NCBI RefSeq assembly: GCF_001477055.1
Contig: NZ_LDRK01000018.1
Location: forward strand, 62,001-126,000
Length of the DNA: 64,000 bases
Direction: 5' to 3'
Source of the DNA: Leucobacter chromiiresistens
GTDB taxonomy: Bacteria > Actinomycetota > Actinomycetes > Actinomycetales > Microbacteriaceae
A program made the position numbers and the translations under genes. The notes under the pieces were generated by a model that saw nothing but the letters and a program-made list of their open reading frames with translations, searched no databases and was not told the origin of the DNA. This document shows, one piece after another, positions 25,788-35,276 of this stretch (positions are counted from its first letter, which is position 1; each line of letters opens with the position of its first letter).

Positions 25788-26564
25788 CTACGCGGGACGG
25801 GCGGCGAAGCGCGTGCCGTGGTCCGAGCCCCCGAGCACGGCGGCGAGCAGCCGCGTCTCCGTGAGCAGCACGGTCGCCCCGGCATCCGCGGCGAGCCGGG
25901 CGGCCTGCACCTTGGTCGCCGCCCCTCCGGTGCCCCAACCCGACTGGCTCTCGCCGATCTCGATGCCCGCGAGAGGATCGCCGTACGCCACCTCGGAGAT
26001 GCGCTCCGCCCCGGCCATCGCCGGCGGAGCCGTGTACAGCGCGTCGACATCCGAGAGCAGTACGAGTCGATCGGCGTCGACGAGCCGGGCGACGAGCGCC
26101 GCGAGGCGATCGTTGTCGCCGAAGCGGATCTCGTGGGTCGCGACCGTGTCGTTCTCGTTGATGATCGGCAGGATGCCGAGTTGCAGCAGCCGCTCGATGG
26201 CCCGACGCGCGTTGTCGCGGTGGGTCGGGTTCTCGATGTCGTGCGCGGTGAGCAGCACCTGGCCGGCGATGATCTCGTGCGTGGTCAGCGCGCGCTGGTA
26301 GCGGTTCACCAGGATGTTCTGGCCGACCGCCGCAGCCGCCTGCTGCGTCGCGAGATCATCGGGTCGTTCTTCGAGATGCAGGAACGGCACGCCGGTCGCG
26401 ATCGCGCCGCTCGAGACGAGGATCACCTGAGCGCCCGCCGCATGGAGTTGGGCGAGCGACGCCACGAGTTCGGGGATCTGCCCGGCGTTCTCACCGCTCA
26501 CCGATGAGGAGCCCACCTTCACGACGACGCGTCGGGCTGCGAGCAGCTCGTCGCCGTGCGTCAC
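25788..26564 (-). CDS. proB: Glutamate 5-kinase without PUA domain
   Basis: 258 residues. ProB phosphorylates glutamate in the first step of proline synthesis. The amino-acid-kinase domain is complete ([65 protein letters not shown]). The protein stops right after this domain; the RNA-binding-like PUA domain found in many ProB proteins (about 370 residues) is missing. The GTG start overlaps the obg stop (GTGA), which couples the genes. Confidence 0.95.
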   Translation of the reverse strand: MTHGDELLAARRVVVKVGSSSVSGENAGQIPELVASLAQLHAAGAQVILVSSGAIATGVPFLHLEERPDDLATQQAAAAVGQNILVNRYQRALTTHEIIAGQVLLTAHDIENPTHRDNARRAIERLLQLGILPIINENDTVATHEIRFGDNDRLAALVARLVDADRLVLLSDVDALYTAPPAMAGAERISEVAYGDPLAGIEIGESQSGWGTGGAATKVQAARLAADAGATVLLTETRLLAAVLGGSDHGTRFAARPA

Positions 26565-28066
26565 TGCTGATCCTCCCAGAGTCCCGCCTTCCGCTCGCGC
26601 TCGAGCTCGGCGCGCGCCGCGGCCTTGGCATCCATGAGGTTGTGGTACTCCGCACGGCGCTCCTGGTTCGTCCGTCGCCCGTTGGGGTCGACGCGCAGGT
26701 CGGTGCCGCGCGCACCCATCTGCACCTCTGCGGCGCTCGTCATGGTCGGCTCCCAGTCGAAGACGACTCCGGCCCCGGGACCGATGACGACCGTGGAACC
26801 GGCGACGGCGCCCGCCTTCACGAGCGCATCCTCGATACCGATCTTCTGCAGGCGATCTGCGAGGTACCCCACCGCTTCGTCGTTCTTGAAGTCGGTCTGC
26901 GCCACCCAGCGCTCCGGTTTCGCGCCGAGAATGCGGTACAGGGTGCCGTAGCTGCCCCCTTCGGTGACGACGCGGAAACCGCCGTCGTCGACCGCCTTGG
27001 GCTGCAGCACGATGCGTTCCTGCACCGGGGCTTCGTCGATGCGGCGCTGCCGCTCAGCCTCCACGAGTTCGGCCAGCGCGAACCCGAGCTCCCGGAGCCC
27101 CTCGTGGGAGACCGTCGAGATCTCGAAGACGCGGTATCCCTGGGCCTCGAGCTCGGGCCGCACGAACTCGGCGAGTTCCCGCCCCTCGGGCACGTCGATC
27201 TTGTTGAGGGCGATGAGCTGCGGCCGTTCGAGGAGGGCGGTCTGCCCCTCCGGCACGGGGTAGGCGGCGAGTTCGTTCTTGATGACCTCGAGATCGGAGA
27301 GCGGATCCCGCCCCGGCTCCAACGTCGCGCAGTCGAGCACATGGAGCAGCGCGCTGCACCGCTCGACGTGGCGGAGGAAGTCGAGCCCGAGTCCCTTGCC
27401 CTCGCTCGCGCCCTCGATCAGGCCGGGCACGTCGGCGACGGTGAACCGGTGATCCGCCACCTGCACCACGCCGAGGTTCGGGTGGAGCGTCGTGAACGGA
27501 TAGTCGGCGATCTTCGGCTTCGCCGCGCTCATCGCGGCGATGAGGCTCGACTTGCCCGCAGAGGGATACCCGACGAGCGCGACATCTGCGATCGTCTTCA
27601 GCTCCAGCGTGAGAGTACCCGCCCAGCCGTCCGTGCCGAGGAGCGCGAAGCCCGGTGCCTTCCGCTTGCTGCTGGCCAGCGCGAGGTTGCCGAGGCCCCC
27701 CACGCCGCCCTTCGCCGCGATGAAGCGCGTGCCCGGCTCCGTGAGATCGACCAGGGTCTCCCCCGCCTCGTTCTTCACGACGGTGCCCACCGGCACGGGC
27801 AGCACGAGGTCGGCGCCGTTCGTCCCGGCCCGGTAGTCGCCCGCGCCGTAGCCGCCGTTCTCGGCGCTCCGGTGCGGGCGCCGGTGGTAGTCGAGCAGCG
27901 TGGTCACCTGGGGGTCGGCGACGAGCACGACGTCTCCGCCGTGCCCGCCCGCCCCGCCGTCGGGGCCGGCGAGCGGCTTGAACTTCTCACGACGGATCGA
28001 CACGCAGCCGTTTCCGCCGCGGCCTGATTGGACGTGCACCTGCACCCGATCGACAAACGTGACCAT
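26561..28066 (-). CDS. obg: GTPase ObgE/CgtA
   Basis: 501 residues. Obg is an essential GTPase in 50S ribosome assembly and stress control. The glycine-rich OBG domain occupies about residues 1-158 ([34 protein letters not shown]), followed by the G domain with [10 protein letters not shown] (G1), [12 protein letters not shown] (G3) and LNKIDVPEG (G4), then the OCT C-terminal domain and a basic tail. The ATG at 28066 has GGAAAG upstream. It lies between rpmA and proB in the usual order. Confidence 0.97.
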   Translation of the reverse strand: MVTFVDRVQVHVQSGRGGNGCVSIRREKFKPLAGPDGGAGGHGGDVVLVADPQVTTLLDYHRRPHRSAENGGYGAGDYRAGTNGADLVLPVPVGTVVKNEAGETLVDLTEPGTRFIAAKGGVGGLGNLALASSKRKAPGFALLGTDGWAGTLTLELKTIADVALVGYPSAGKSSLIAAMSAAKPKIADYPFTTLHPNLGVVQVADHRFTVADVPGLIEGASEGKGLGLDFLRHVERCSALLHVLDCATLEPGRDPLSDLEVIKNELAAYPVPEGQTALLERPQLIALNKIDVPEGRELAEFVRPELEAQGYRVFEISTVSHEGLRELGFALAELVEAERQRRIDEAPVQERIVLQPKAVDDGGFRVVTEGGSYGTLYRILGAKPERWVAQTDFKNDEAVGYLADRLQKIGIEDALVKAGAVAGSTVVIGPGAGVVFDWEPTMTSAAEVQMGARGTDLRVDPNGRRTNQERRAEYHNLMDAKAAARAELERERKAGLWEDQQ

Positions 28067-28094
28067 AACCGTCTTTCCTACCCCGAGATACGGC

Positions 28095-28121
28095 AAAAGG
28101 CGAGCCGAAGCCCGCCTCGCC
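28095..28121 (-). terminator. Rho-independent terminator after rpmA
   Basis: On the minus strand GGCGAG and CTCGCC pair around a GC-rich loop that ends in TTTT (28098-28095). It lies 16 bases after the rpmA stop and 29 bases before obg, so obg is read by leakage or from its own promoter. Confidence 0.6.
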
Positions 28122-28136
28122 GTTGAACGCCTGCAG

Positions 28137-28391
28137 TCAGGCTGCGGCTACGATGTTGACGACCTTGCGGCCGCCCTTCGCTCCGAACTCCACCGCGCCC
28201 GCAGCGAGTGCGAACAGCGTGTCGTCTCCGCCACGGCCGACATTGGCGCCCGGGTGGAAATGGGTTCCGCGCTGGCGAACGATGATCTCGCCGGCGTTCA
28301 CCTGCTGGCCGCCGAAGCGCTTGACGCCGAGGCGCTGAGCGTTCGAGTCGCGACCGTTGCGGGTGGAGCTGGCGCCCTTCTTATGTGCCAT
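28137..28391 (-). CDS. rpmA: 50S ribosomal protein L27
   Basis: 84 residues, the usual length. L27 reaches into the peptidyl-transferase centre. The sequence [20 protein letters not shown] and [19 protein letters not shown] are diagnostic. The N-terminus begins directly with AHKKG, without the cleaved extension seen in Firmicutes. It follows rplU by 33 bases. Confidence 0.98.
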   Translation of the reverse strand: MAHKKGASSTRNGRDSNAQRLGVKRFGGQQVNAGEIIVRQRGTHFHPGANVGRGGDDTLFALAAGAVEFGAKGGRKVVNIVAAA

Positions 28392-28424
28392 GAGTCTCTA
28401 CTCCTTGAATCGTTGTCGAGGCGA

Positions 28425-28733
28425 TTACTTGATGCCGGTGACCTTGAGGCGCGTCAGATCCTGACGGTGCCCCTGGCGGCTCTTGTAACCGGTCTTGTTC
28501 TTGTACCGCTGGATCACGATCTTCGGCCCGCGGAGGTCGTTGAGCACCTCTGCAGTCACGGTGACCTTGGCCAGCTCGGCCGCATCGGTGGTCACCTTGT
28601 CGCCGTCGACGAGGAGCACCGCGGGAAGCTGAAGCTTGCCCGTGGAGTCGCCCGAAACACGGTTGACGGTGATGATCGAGCCGACCTCGACCTTTTCCTG
28701 ACGTCCGCTTGTGCGCACTACTGCGTAAACCAC
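28425..28733 (-). CDS. rplU: 50S ribosomal protein L21
   Basis: 102 residues, the family's normal length when started at the GTG at 28733 ([18 protein letters not shown]). Also visible are [12 protein letters not shown] and the C-terminal [18 protein letters not shown], which contacts 23S rRNA. AAAGGG lies 7 bases upstream of the GTG. An upstream in-frame ATG would add 31 residues that do not belong to L21. Confidence 0.97.
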   Translation of the reverse strand: MVYAVVRTSGRQEKVEVGSIITVNRVSGDSTGKLQLPAVLLVDGDKVTTDAAELAKVTVTAEVLNDLRGPKIVIQRYKNKTGYKSRQGHRQDLTRLKVTGIK

Positions 28734-28834
28734 TTCATACCCTTTTCTCGAGGATCGCCTTGCGTGTCGAACCGCAGCGCCGCCGCGATCGAAGCTTGTG
28801 TTCGCCACCCCGAAGAGTGGCACCAACGGTCAAT
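28734..28834 (-). promoter_or_regulatory. Leader of rplU-rpmA, possible L21 autoregulatory leader
   Basis: About 95 untranslated bases lie between the predicted transcription start and rplU. They contain a hairpin (CCAC and GTGG around TCTTCGGG, 28806-28821) near the 5' end. Autogenous L21 leaders are known in other bacteria; whether this is one is inference. Confidence 0.35.
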
Positions 28835-28862
28835 ATTATCTCGAAGCACCAATTCTGGTCAA
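28835..28862 (-). promoter_or_regulatory. Sigma-70-type promoter of rplU-rpmA
   Basis: TTGACC (28862-28857) and GATAAT (28840-28835) on the minus strand, 16 bases apart, in an AT-rich island that stands out from the GC-rich surroundings. Confidence 0.7.
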
Positions 28863-28879
28863 ATAGGCGCCTGCGCGTG

Positions 28880-31420
28880 TCACGAACGACCCGCGTCCTT
28901 CCGCTTCGCGGTCGCATCGAGCGCCTCCGCGAGCGCGATCTGCGCGGCCCGCTGAGGATCGGCCGGCTCCGCCGCAGCCGCACGAGCCTCGCTCCGCGCA
29001 GCACCCTCGGAGCGCTCCGCATCCATGCCGCCCCGCACGGGCGCGGTCGACACTCGCCGATTGCGCGCGCGACCGTTCCCCGCGGCGGGAGCCGCCGGAA
29101 GGGCGTCGAGCACCGAGTCCAGCAGGCCGCTCGCGGCGGCCTCGGGACGCTCCTGACGCGCTTCCGGGGCGCGCTGCGACTGCGAGCCTCCGAGTTGCAC
29201 GCGACCCGTGGCCCCGGCTTCCTCGCGCTGAGCGCCCCGCGGCTCCTGGCGCACGTCCGATCGGGCGCCCGACCGGGTGCTGCGCACCGAGTCCGCTGCC
29301 TCGGCGGCACCGCGGAGGGCCTGCACCAGCTCGTCGCGCTCGGGCTCCTTGGCGGCGTGCAGCGTGGATGCCGCCACCTGGGCGAGCATGTTCTTCGCTC
29401 CGTCCGTGATCGCGTGCGTCTGCGCCTTCGCCTCGGCCTGGTGGTGCTGCTGCGAAGCGGCGTGCTGCTGACCCTTGCCGCGCTTCGATCCCCGTGACGG
29501 AGCGTCGCTTCGGTGGTGCTTGCTGACCGGCTCGTGATGCACGATCACACCGCGACCCGCGCAGACGTCGCACGGCTCGCTGAACGATTCGAGGAGCCCG
29601 AGACCGAGCTTCTTGCGCGTCATCTGCACGAGGCCCAGCGAGGTCACCTCGGCGACCTGGTGCTTCGTGCGGTCGCGGCTCAGGCACTCGACCATGCGCC
29701 GCAGTACCAGGTCCCGGTTCGATTCGAGCACCATGTCGATGAAGTCGACCACGATGATGCCGCCGATGTCGCGCAGCCGCAGCTGGCGCACGATCTCCTC
29801 GGCCGCCTCCAGGTTGTTCTTCGTGACGGTCTCCTCGAGATTTCCGCCGGACCCCACGAACTTGCCCGTGTTGACGTCGACGACGGTCATCGCCTCCGTG
29901 CGGTCGATCACGAGGGATCCGCCCGAGGGCAGCCAGACCTTGCGATCCAGCGCCTTCGCGATCTGCTCGGTGACGCGGTACTCGTCGAAGATGTCGCGGT
30001 CGCCCTGGTACTGCTCGACGCGCTCCAGGAGATCGGGAGCGACCTGCGAGAGATAGTGCTCGATCGTGCCGTACGTGTCGGCGCCCGAGATCGTGAGGCG
30101 GTGGAAGTCCTCGTTGAAGACGTCCCGCACGATCTTGATGAGCATGTCGGGCTCCGAGTGCAGCAGCACCGGCCCGCCGCCCTTCTCGACGCGCTTCTGG
30201 ATCGACTCCCACTGGCGGGCGAGGCGCTGCACGTCGTGCGTGAGCTGATCCTCGCTCGCCCCTTCGGCGGCCGTGCGCACGATGACGCCGGCACCCGTGG
30301 GCAGCACCTCCTTGAGGATCTTCTTCAGACGGGCGCGCTCCGTGTCGGGAAGCTTGCGTGAGATGCCGTTCATCGCGCCGCCGGGCACGTACACGAGGAA
30401 GCGTCCGGGCAGCGAGATCTGACTGGTGAGCCGCGCGCCCTTGTGGCCGACCGGATCCTTAGTCACCTGGACGAGCACCTGGTCGCCCGGCTTCAACGCG
30501 TTCTCGATGCGCCGGGCCGTGTTGCCGCCCTCGAACTCCGACCAATCGACCTCACCCGAGTACAGCACAGCGTTGCGACCGCGCCCGATGTCGACGAAGG
30601 CGGCCTCCATGCTGGGGAGCACGTTCTGCACGCGGCCGAGGTAGACGTTGCCGATGAGCGAGTTCTCGCTGGATCGCGCGACGTAGTGCTCGACGAGCAC
30701 CTTGTCCTCCAGCACGCCGATCTGCACGCGATCGGCCGTCGTGCGCACGATCATCTCGCGGTCCACCGACTCGCGGCGCGCGAGGAACTCCGACTCCGTG
30801 ATGACCACGCGCCGTCGGCCCGCGTCCCTCCCGTCGCGGCGGCGCTGCTTCTTGGCTTCGAGGCGCGTCGACCCCTTGACCTTCTGGGGCTCCGTGATCA
30901 CCGGCGCCTGTCGCGGCTGGCGGCGGGGCGCCTCCTCCTCCGGCGCCGCGGGCGCCTCGCCCGTCGAGCGCCGACGATTGCGCCGCTGCGAGGACGCGGT
31001 CTCGCGCTCCCCGCCCGCCTCATCGCGGGAGAAACGCTCGTCGAGCAGGTCGTCGAGCTGGCGCAGCTCGGCCGGACGGAAGTCCACGCGTCGGGGCCGC
31101 GGCGCGATCGGCGGCACATCGGGCGCGAGGAAGATCAGTCGAGTCGTCGCTCGAAAGCGCTCCTCGGGCGTCATCTCGGAGAGGGGCAGGATGAGCTGCG
31201 GGGCGTCGGCCTTCGGCGCATCCGCTGCGGTCTGCTCAGACGGTTCGCCGGTCGCGGGCGCGGCCGCGTCTCCAGCGGGCGCATCGCCCTCGGTGTGCGA
31301 GCGGGCCTCGCCGCTCTGCGCCTCCGGTGCACCGGGAGCGGACTCCGCCGCCTGCTCGCGCTCCTCCACGGGTTCGGTCCCGGAGCCGTCGTGCTCTGCT
31401 TCTGCTGTGTGCTTCACCAT
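28880..31420 (-). CDS. rne: Ribonuclease E/G
   Basis: About 846 residues. Main endoribonuclease of mRNA turnover and rRNA processing. The catalytic core begins near residue 240: an S1 domain (GNVYLGRVQNVLPSMEAAFVD), the RNase H-like and 5'-sensor regions, the DNase I-like catalytic Asp motifs in MTVVDVNTGKF and GGIIVVDFIDM, and the Zn-link CDVCAGRG. A long acidic/Pro-rich N-terminal arm and a Glu/Arg-rich C-terminal tail surround it, as in actinobacterial RNase E, where catalytic core and scaffold arms are rearranged relative to E. coli. The ATG at 31420 follows GAGGAGACACCAGGA; a GTG at 31486 would add 22 residues. Confidence 0.95.
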   Translation of the reverse strand: MVKHTAEAEHDGSGTEPVEEREQAAESAPGAPEAQSGEARSHTEGDAPAGDAAAPATGEPSEQTAADAPKADAPQLILPLSEMTPEERFRATTRLIFLAPDVPPIAPRPRRVDFRPAELRQLDDLLDERFSRDEAGGERETASSQRRNRRRSTGEAPAAPEEEAPRRQPRQAPVITEPQKVKGSTRLEAKKQRRRDGRDAGRRRVVITESEFLARRESVDREMIVRTTADRVQIGVLEDKVLVEHYVARSSENSLIGNVYLGRVQNVLPSMEAAFVDIGRGRNAVLYSGEVDWSEFEGGNTARRIENALKPGDQVLVQVTKDPVGHKGARLTSQISLPGRFLVYVPGGAMNGISRKLPDTERARLKKILKEVLPTGAGVIVRTAAEGASEDQLTHDVQRLARQWESIQKRVEKGGGPVLLHSEPDMLIKIVRDVFNEDFHRLTISGADTYGTIEHYLSQVAPDLLERVEQYQGDRDIFDEYRVTEQIAKALDRKVWLPSGGSLVIDRTEAMTVVDVNTGKFVGSGGNLEETVTKNNLEAAEEIVRQLRLRDIGGIIVVDFIDMVLESNRDLVLRRMVECLSRDRTKHQVAEVTSLGLVQMTRKKLGLGLLESFSEPCDVCAGRGVIVHHEPVSKHHRSDAPSRGSKRGKGQQHAASQQHHQAEAKAQTHAITDGAKNMLAQVAASTLHAAKEPERDELVQALRGAAEAADSVRSTRSGARSDVRQEPRGAQREEAGATGRVQLGGSQSQRAPEARQERPEAAASGLLDSVLDALPAAPAAGNGRARNRRVSTAPVRGGMDAERSEGAARSEARAAAAEPADPQRAAQIALAEALDATAKRKDAGRS

Positions 31421-31609
31421 TCCTGGTGTCTCCTCTGCCCCGGGAGAATGCGCATTCCCCTGGGGTTGCTCATCGTGCGGTGTCACCCGCGAATCCTGTT
31501 CTCCGCGAGCGTGTCGGCTCGCGCTCGGTCGTTCATCGACCGGTGAAGGTACCCGACCTTCAAAAGACTGTGCATGAGCCGCGCCGGTTCGGCACCGCTC
31601 ACCCAGTCC

Positions 31610-31618
31610 ATTATGTCA
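31610..31618 (-). promoter_or_regulatory. Extended -10 promoter element of rne
   Basis: TGACATAAT on the minus strand is an extended -10 (TG-N-CATAAT), about 190 bases upstream of the ATG, giving a long 5' leader such as rne mRNAs often have. No good -35 is visible. Confidence 0.45.
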
Positions 31619-31679
31619 CGTCGGTGTCCGGGAAGGGGGTCGGAGCTGAACTTGCAGGTGGACGCAGTAGGATCGCGCC

Positions 31680-32291
31680 ATGAGTTCAGAGCTCCGCGCC
31701 GCGTCGCGCCCCGTCGCCTTCGCAGTCTTCACCATCATCGCCGGAGCGGTCGGGTGGTTCGCCTCGTTCGAACTGCTCACGGAGTACATCAAGACTCTGC
31801 AGAACCCCGATTACATCCCGAACTGCTCGGTCAGCATCCTGGTGACCTGCGGGCCGAACATGGCCTCCTGGCAGGGGTCCATCTTCGGATTCAGCAACAC
31901 GATCATCGGCGTCGCCGCCTTCATCGCGCCGATCGCCGTCGGCGTCGCGCTCCTCGCGGGCGCCCGGTTCGCCCCCTGGTTCTGGGTCGCCTACCAGGTC
32001 GGCCTGCTCGGGGCCTTCACCCTGGTCTGCTGGCTGTTCGTGCAGAGCGTGTTCATGCTCGGCACGCTCTGCCCGTGGTGCATGGTGGTCTGGACGGCCA
32101 CCATTCCGCTCTTCTGGATCACGCTCCTGCGCCCCTACGCCGTGGGCGATGTTCCGGTGGGCTCCGGCGCGCAGCGCGTCCTTGCTCGATGCTACGCCTG
32201 GAGCTGGGTGATCATTCTCGCGTGCTTCGCCGTCATCGCGTTCATCGCGCAGCTGCAGCTCGACTGGGTCTCGGAGTTCAGTCGAGGCTGA
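31680..32291 (+). CDS. Vitamin K epoxide reductase (VKOR) family membrane protein
   Basis: 203 residues with about five membrane segments. Bacterial VKOR re-oxidises DsbA-like proteins using quinones to make disulfides in exported proteins. It has the quinone-side CxxC (LCPWCMVVW) and the loop cysteine pair (NCSVSILVTC), plus the conserved Ser/Trp region SWQGSIFGFSN. No fused thioredoxin domain is present. The ATG at 31680 is 6 bases after TAGGAT, so it may be leaderless. Its 3' end overlaps coaE by 14 bases, convergently. Confidence 0.9.
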   Translation: MSSELRAASRPVAFAVFTIIAGAVGWFASFELLTEYIKTLQNPDYIPNCSVSILVTCGPNMASWQGSIFGFSNTIIGVAAFIAPIAVGVALLAGARFAPWFWVAYQVGLLGAFTLVCWLFVQSVFMLGTLCPWCMVVWTATIPLFWITLLRPYAVGDVPVGSGAQRVLARCYAWSWVIILACFAVIAFIAQLQLDWVSEFSRG

Positions 32292-32883
32292 TGAGGCGCT
32301 CCCAGAGGCGGTCGGCGTGGGCGAGCGTCTCCTCCTCCGCGCCCGAGGTGTCGATGACGATATCGGCGATGGCGCGACGCTCGGCGTCGCTCCCCTGACG
32401 GTCGATGCGCTGCCGCGCGGCTTCGGCGGTCATGCCCCGGAGCGCCGTCATGCGCCCGATCCGGGTCTCGGCGTCCGCCTCGGCGACGACCACCAGGTCC
32501 CACGGCTCCTCCCGGGCAGAGGTCTCGACGAGCAGCGGCACCTCGTAGACGATGATGGCATCGGGGTCGGCCGCCACGGCCCGATCGACCTGCTCCCGGA
32601 AGAGGCGCCGCACCTCCGGATGCACGATGGCGTTGAGATCGCCCAGAGCGGCCGGATCTCCGAATACGACGGCGCCGAGTGCGGCACGGTCGAGGGATCC
32701 ATCCTCGTGCACGACCCCCGCACCGAACCTCTCCGCCACGCGCGCGAGCCCCGGCGAACCTGGTGCCACCGCCTCGCGGGCGAGCGCATCGGCGTCGATC
32801 CGATGCGCTCCGTGATGCGCGAGACGCCGCCCGATCGTCGACTTCCCCGCCGCGATGCCGCCTGTCAACCCGATCAATCGCAT
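32278..32883 (-). CDS. coaE: Dephospho-CoA kinase
   Basis: 201 residues. CoaE phosphorylates dephospho-CoA, the last step of coenzyme A synthesis. Walker A GGIAAGKST (8-16), the substrate-binding HRIDADALAREAV, and IVYEVPLLVE are clear. The length fits the kinase alone, without the GrpB-like C-terminal fusion seen in mycobacteria. The ATG at 32883 starts MRLIGLTGG. Confidence 0.95.
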   Translation of the reverse strand: MRLIGLTGGIAAGKSTIGRRLAHHGAHRIDADALAREAVAPGSPGLARVAERFGAGVVHEDGSLDRAALGAVVFGDPAALGDLNAIVHPEVRRLFREQVDRAVAADPDAIIVYEVPLLVETSAREEPWDLVVVAEADAETRIGRMTALRGMTAEAARQRIDRQGSDAERRAIADIVIDTSGAEEETLAHADRLWERLISLD

Positions 32884-32931
32884 GGTGCCAGCTTAACCGT
32901 CGACCCCGTAGGCTGAACTCGGGAGGCAGTC

Positions 32932-33546
32932 ATGCTCGAGGTGATCACCGGAGTCGTACTCGCTGCGTCGGCGGGCCTCAATGCGTACATTCCCCTGCTC
33001 GGGCTCGGCCTGCTCTCGCGGTTCACGGAGTGGGTGTCCCTGCCGAGCGGCTGGAGTTGGATCGAGAACGAGTGGTGCCTCGGCATTCTGGCCGTGCTGC
33101 TGGTGTTCGAGATGCTGGTCGACAAGGTGCCGGCGCTCGATTCCGTCAACGACGCGCTCCACACGCTCATCCGCCCGGCATCGGGCGGCATGGTGTTCGC
33201 CGCGGGCGCGGGCAGCGACACCGTCGCAGTCGCCGACCCCGCCCAGTTCATCGCCTCAGCCGACGTGTGGCCAGTGGTGCTGGGCGCGTGCATCGCGCTC
33301 GTTCCCCACGCATTGAAGGCGATCGCACGTCCGATCGTCAACGTGCTGACCGCGGGTGCGGGGGCGGCGGTCGCGAGCGTCCTCGAGGATCTCGGGGCGG
33401 TCGTGCTCACGCTGCTCGCCGTCGTCGCCCCGGTGATCGCGCTCGTGGCGCTCGCCTGCGTCATCGTGCTGCTCGTGCGCAGGCTCCGGCGCGCGCTGCG
33501 CGATCGGCGCGCCCGGGCCGTGCGATCCGGACTTCCGGCGTCCTGA
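32932..33546 (+). CDS. DUF4126-family membrane protein
   Basis: 204 residues with about five membrane segments and a basic C-terminal tail. The pattern GVVLAASAGLNAYIPLLGLG at the N-terminus, FEMLVDKVPALDSVNDALHT and RPASGGMVFAAG matches the DUF4126 family, whose function is unknown. The ATG at 32932 has GGGAGGC upstream. It starts 48 bases from the divergent coaE and ends before a strong terminator shared with rpsA. Confidence 0.85.
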   Translation: MLEVITGVVLAASAGLNAYIPLLGLGLLSRFTEWVSLPSGWSWIENEWCLGILAVLLVFEMLVDKVPALDSVNDALHTLIRPASGGMVFAAGAGSDTVAVADPAQFIASADVWPVVLGACIALVPHALKAIARPIVNVLTAGAGAAVASVLEDLGAVVLTLLAVVAPVIALVALACVIVLLVRRLRRALRDRRARAVRSGLPAS

Positions 33547-33558
33547 GCCGGAGACGCC

Positions 33559-33595
33559 GGAAGGCCCGGCCCCCGAACCGGGGGCCGGGCCTTCC
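33559..33595. terminator. Strong bidirectional hairpin terminator
   Basis: A perfect 16-bp stem (arms 33559-33574 and 33580-33595, GGAAGGCCCGGCCCCC) with loop GAACC, located between the convergent DUF4126 and rpsA genes, 13 and 16 bases from their stops. Confidence 0.8.
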
Positions 33596-33611
33596 GCACT
33601 GCGGCTGAGGG

Positions 33612-35057
33612 TCAGTTGCCCTCGAGCTGCGCCTTCAGCGCTGCGAGAGCAGCGTCGTCGGCGAGAGCGCCGGCCGAAGCGGCATCGCTCGAGAACGTCG
33701 ACGAGGGCGAGTCCGCTGCGGGTGCAGCGGCGGCCTCGGCGAGCATCGAAGCGACCTGCTTCTTGTGCGCCTCCCAGCGCTCCTGAGCGGCAGCGTACTC
33801 CTGCTCCCACTTCTCGCGCTGCGACTCGAAGCCTTCCTTCCACTCCTGAGTCTCGGGATCGAAGCCCTCGGGGTACTTGTACTCCCCGTTCTCGTCGTAC
33901 TCGGTGGTCATGCCGTAGAGCGCCGGATCGAACTCGGTGCCCTCGGGATCGACGCCCTCGTTGGCCTGCTTGAGGCTGAGCGAGATGCGACGGCGGTCGA
34001 GATCGATGTCGATGATCTTGACGAAGACCTCCTGGCCCGCCTGCACGACCTGCTCGGCGAGCTCGACGTGCTGGCCCGAGAGCTCGGAGATGTGCACGAG
34101 GCCCTCGATGCCGTCCGCGACGCGCACGAATGCGCCGAAGGGAACGAGCTTCGTCACGACGCCCGGGGCGATCTGGCCGATCGCGTGGGTGCGTGCGAAG
34201 ACCTGCCACGGGTCCTCCTGCGTCGCCTTGAGCGACAGCGAGACGCGCTCGCGATCGAGCTCGACGGAGAGCACCTCGACGGTGACTTCCTGGCCGACCT
34301 CGACGACGTCGGATGCGTGCTCGATGTGCTTCCAGGAGAGCTCGGAGACGTGCACGAGACCGTCGACTCCGCCGAGGTCGACGAACGCGCCGAAGTTGAC
34401 GATCGACGAGATGACGCCCTTGCGCACCTGGCCGGGCTTGAGCTCGGCGAGGAACGAGGAGCGGGTGGCCGACTGGGTCTCCTCGAGGAGCGCACGACGC
34501 GAGAGCACCACGTTGTTGCGGTTCTTGTCGAGCTCGAGAATCTTCGCCTCGATCTCCTGCCCCAGGTAGGGGGTGAGATCGCGCACGCGGCGCAGCTCGA
34601 TGAGCGACGCCGGGAGGAAGCCGCGGAGCCCGATGTCCACGATGAGGCCGCCCTTGACGACCTCGATGACGGTGCCGGTGACGACGCCCTCGTTCTCCTT
34701 GATCTTCTCCACGTCGCCCCAAGCGCGCTCGTACTGAGCACGCTTCTTCGACAGGATGAGGCGGCCTTCCTTGTCCTCCTTCTGGAGCACGAGCGCCTCG
34801 ACGGAATCGCCGACCTCGACGACCTCACCGGGGTCGACGTCGTGCTTGATGGACAGCTCGCGCGAGGGGATGACGCCCTCGGTCTTGTACCCGACGTCGA
34901 GGAGCACCTCGTCGCGGTCGATCTTCACAACGGTGCCTTCGATGAGGTCGCCGTCGTTGAAGAACTTCAGGGTCGATTCGACCGCTGCAAGGAAGTCGTC
35001 GGCAGAGCCGATGTCGTTTACTGCGACCTGCTTGCGTTCGGTCGTTGCGTTCGTCAT
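33612..35057 (-). CDS. rpsA: 30S ribosomal protein S1
   Basis: 481 residues. Four S1 domains (about residues 33-103, 120-190, 205-275 and 290-360), the actinobacterial form (E. coli has six). S1 recruits mRNA to the 30S subunit. Repeated signatures are DLIEGTVVKIDRDEVLLDVG, GGLIVDIGLRGFLPAS, SSIVNFGAFVDLGGVDGLVH and LVPFGAFVRVADGIEGLVH. The C-terminal 120 residues are acidic and disordered (Glu/Ala/Asp). The ATG at 35057 (MTNATTERKQ) fits the family. Confidence 0.97.
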   Translation of the reverse strand: MTNATTERKQVAVNDIGSADDFLAAVESTLKFFNDGDLIEGTVVKIDRDEVLLDVGYKTEGVIPSRELSIKHDVDPGEVVEVGDSVEALVLQKEDKEGRLILSKKRAQYERAWGDVEKIKENEGVVTGTVIEVVKGGLIVDIGLRGFLPASLIELRRVRDLTPYLGQEIEAKILELDKNRNNVVLSRRALLEETQSATRSSFLAELKPGQVRKGVISSIVNFGAFVDLGGVDGLVHVSELSWKHIEHASDVVEVGQEVTVEVLSVELDRERVSLSLKATQEDPWQVFARTHAIGQIAPGVVTKLVPFGAFVRVADGIEGLVHISELSGQHVELAEQVVQAGQEVFVKIIDIDLDRRRISLSLKQANEGVDPEGTEFDPALYGMTTEYDENGEYKYPEGFDPETQEWKEGFESQREKWEQEYAAAQERWEAHKKQVASMLAEAAAAPAADSPSSTFSSDAASAGALADDAALAALKAQLEGN

Positions 35058-35180
35058 GTAATTGGTCTCCAGAATGGACAGGGTATCGAGGCGGAAGCAC
35101 GCCGATCGCGGCCGAATCCGAGGGATTCGCGAGCGCTCCCACGCGTGGACATGGTTGAGTCGCCACAGTTGTGACACTTC

Positions 35181-35209
35181 ATGTTACCCGGGGACGCGCC
35201 CGGGATCAA
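35181..35209 (-). promoter_or_regulatory. Sigma-70-type promoter of rpsA
   Basis: TTGATC (35209-35204) and TAACAT (35186-35181) on the minus strand, separated by exactly 17 bases. It implies a leader of about 115 bases before rpsA. Confidence 0.7.
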
Positions 35210-35276
35210 TCGAGAATCGCGTCGGCGCGTCGGCGCGTGTGAGCACGCGGGCCGTCCCCGGAGTCCCCTCGTGCGA

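Noticed and set aside
28836-30212. Long open frame on the minus strand inside the RNase E gene
   Set aside because: Same-strand, other-frame shadow of rne, Arg/Gly-rich, with no ribosome-binding site.
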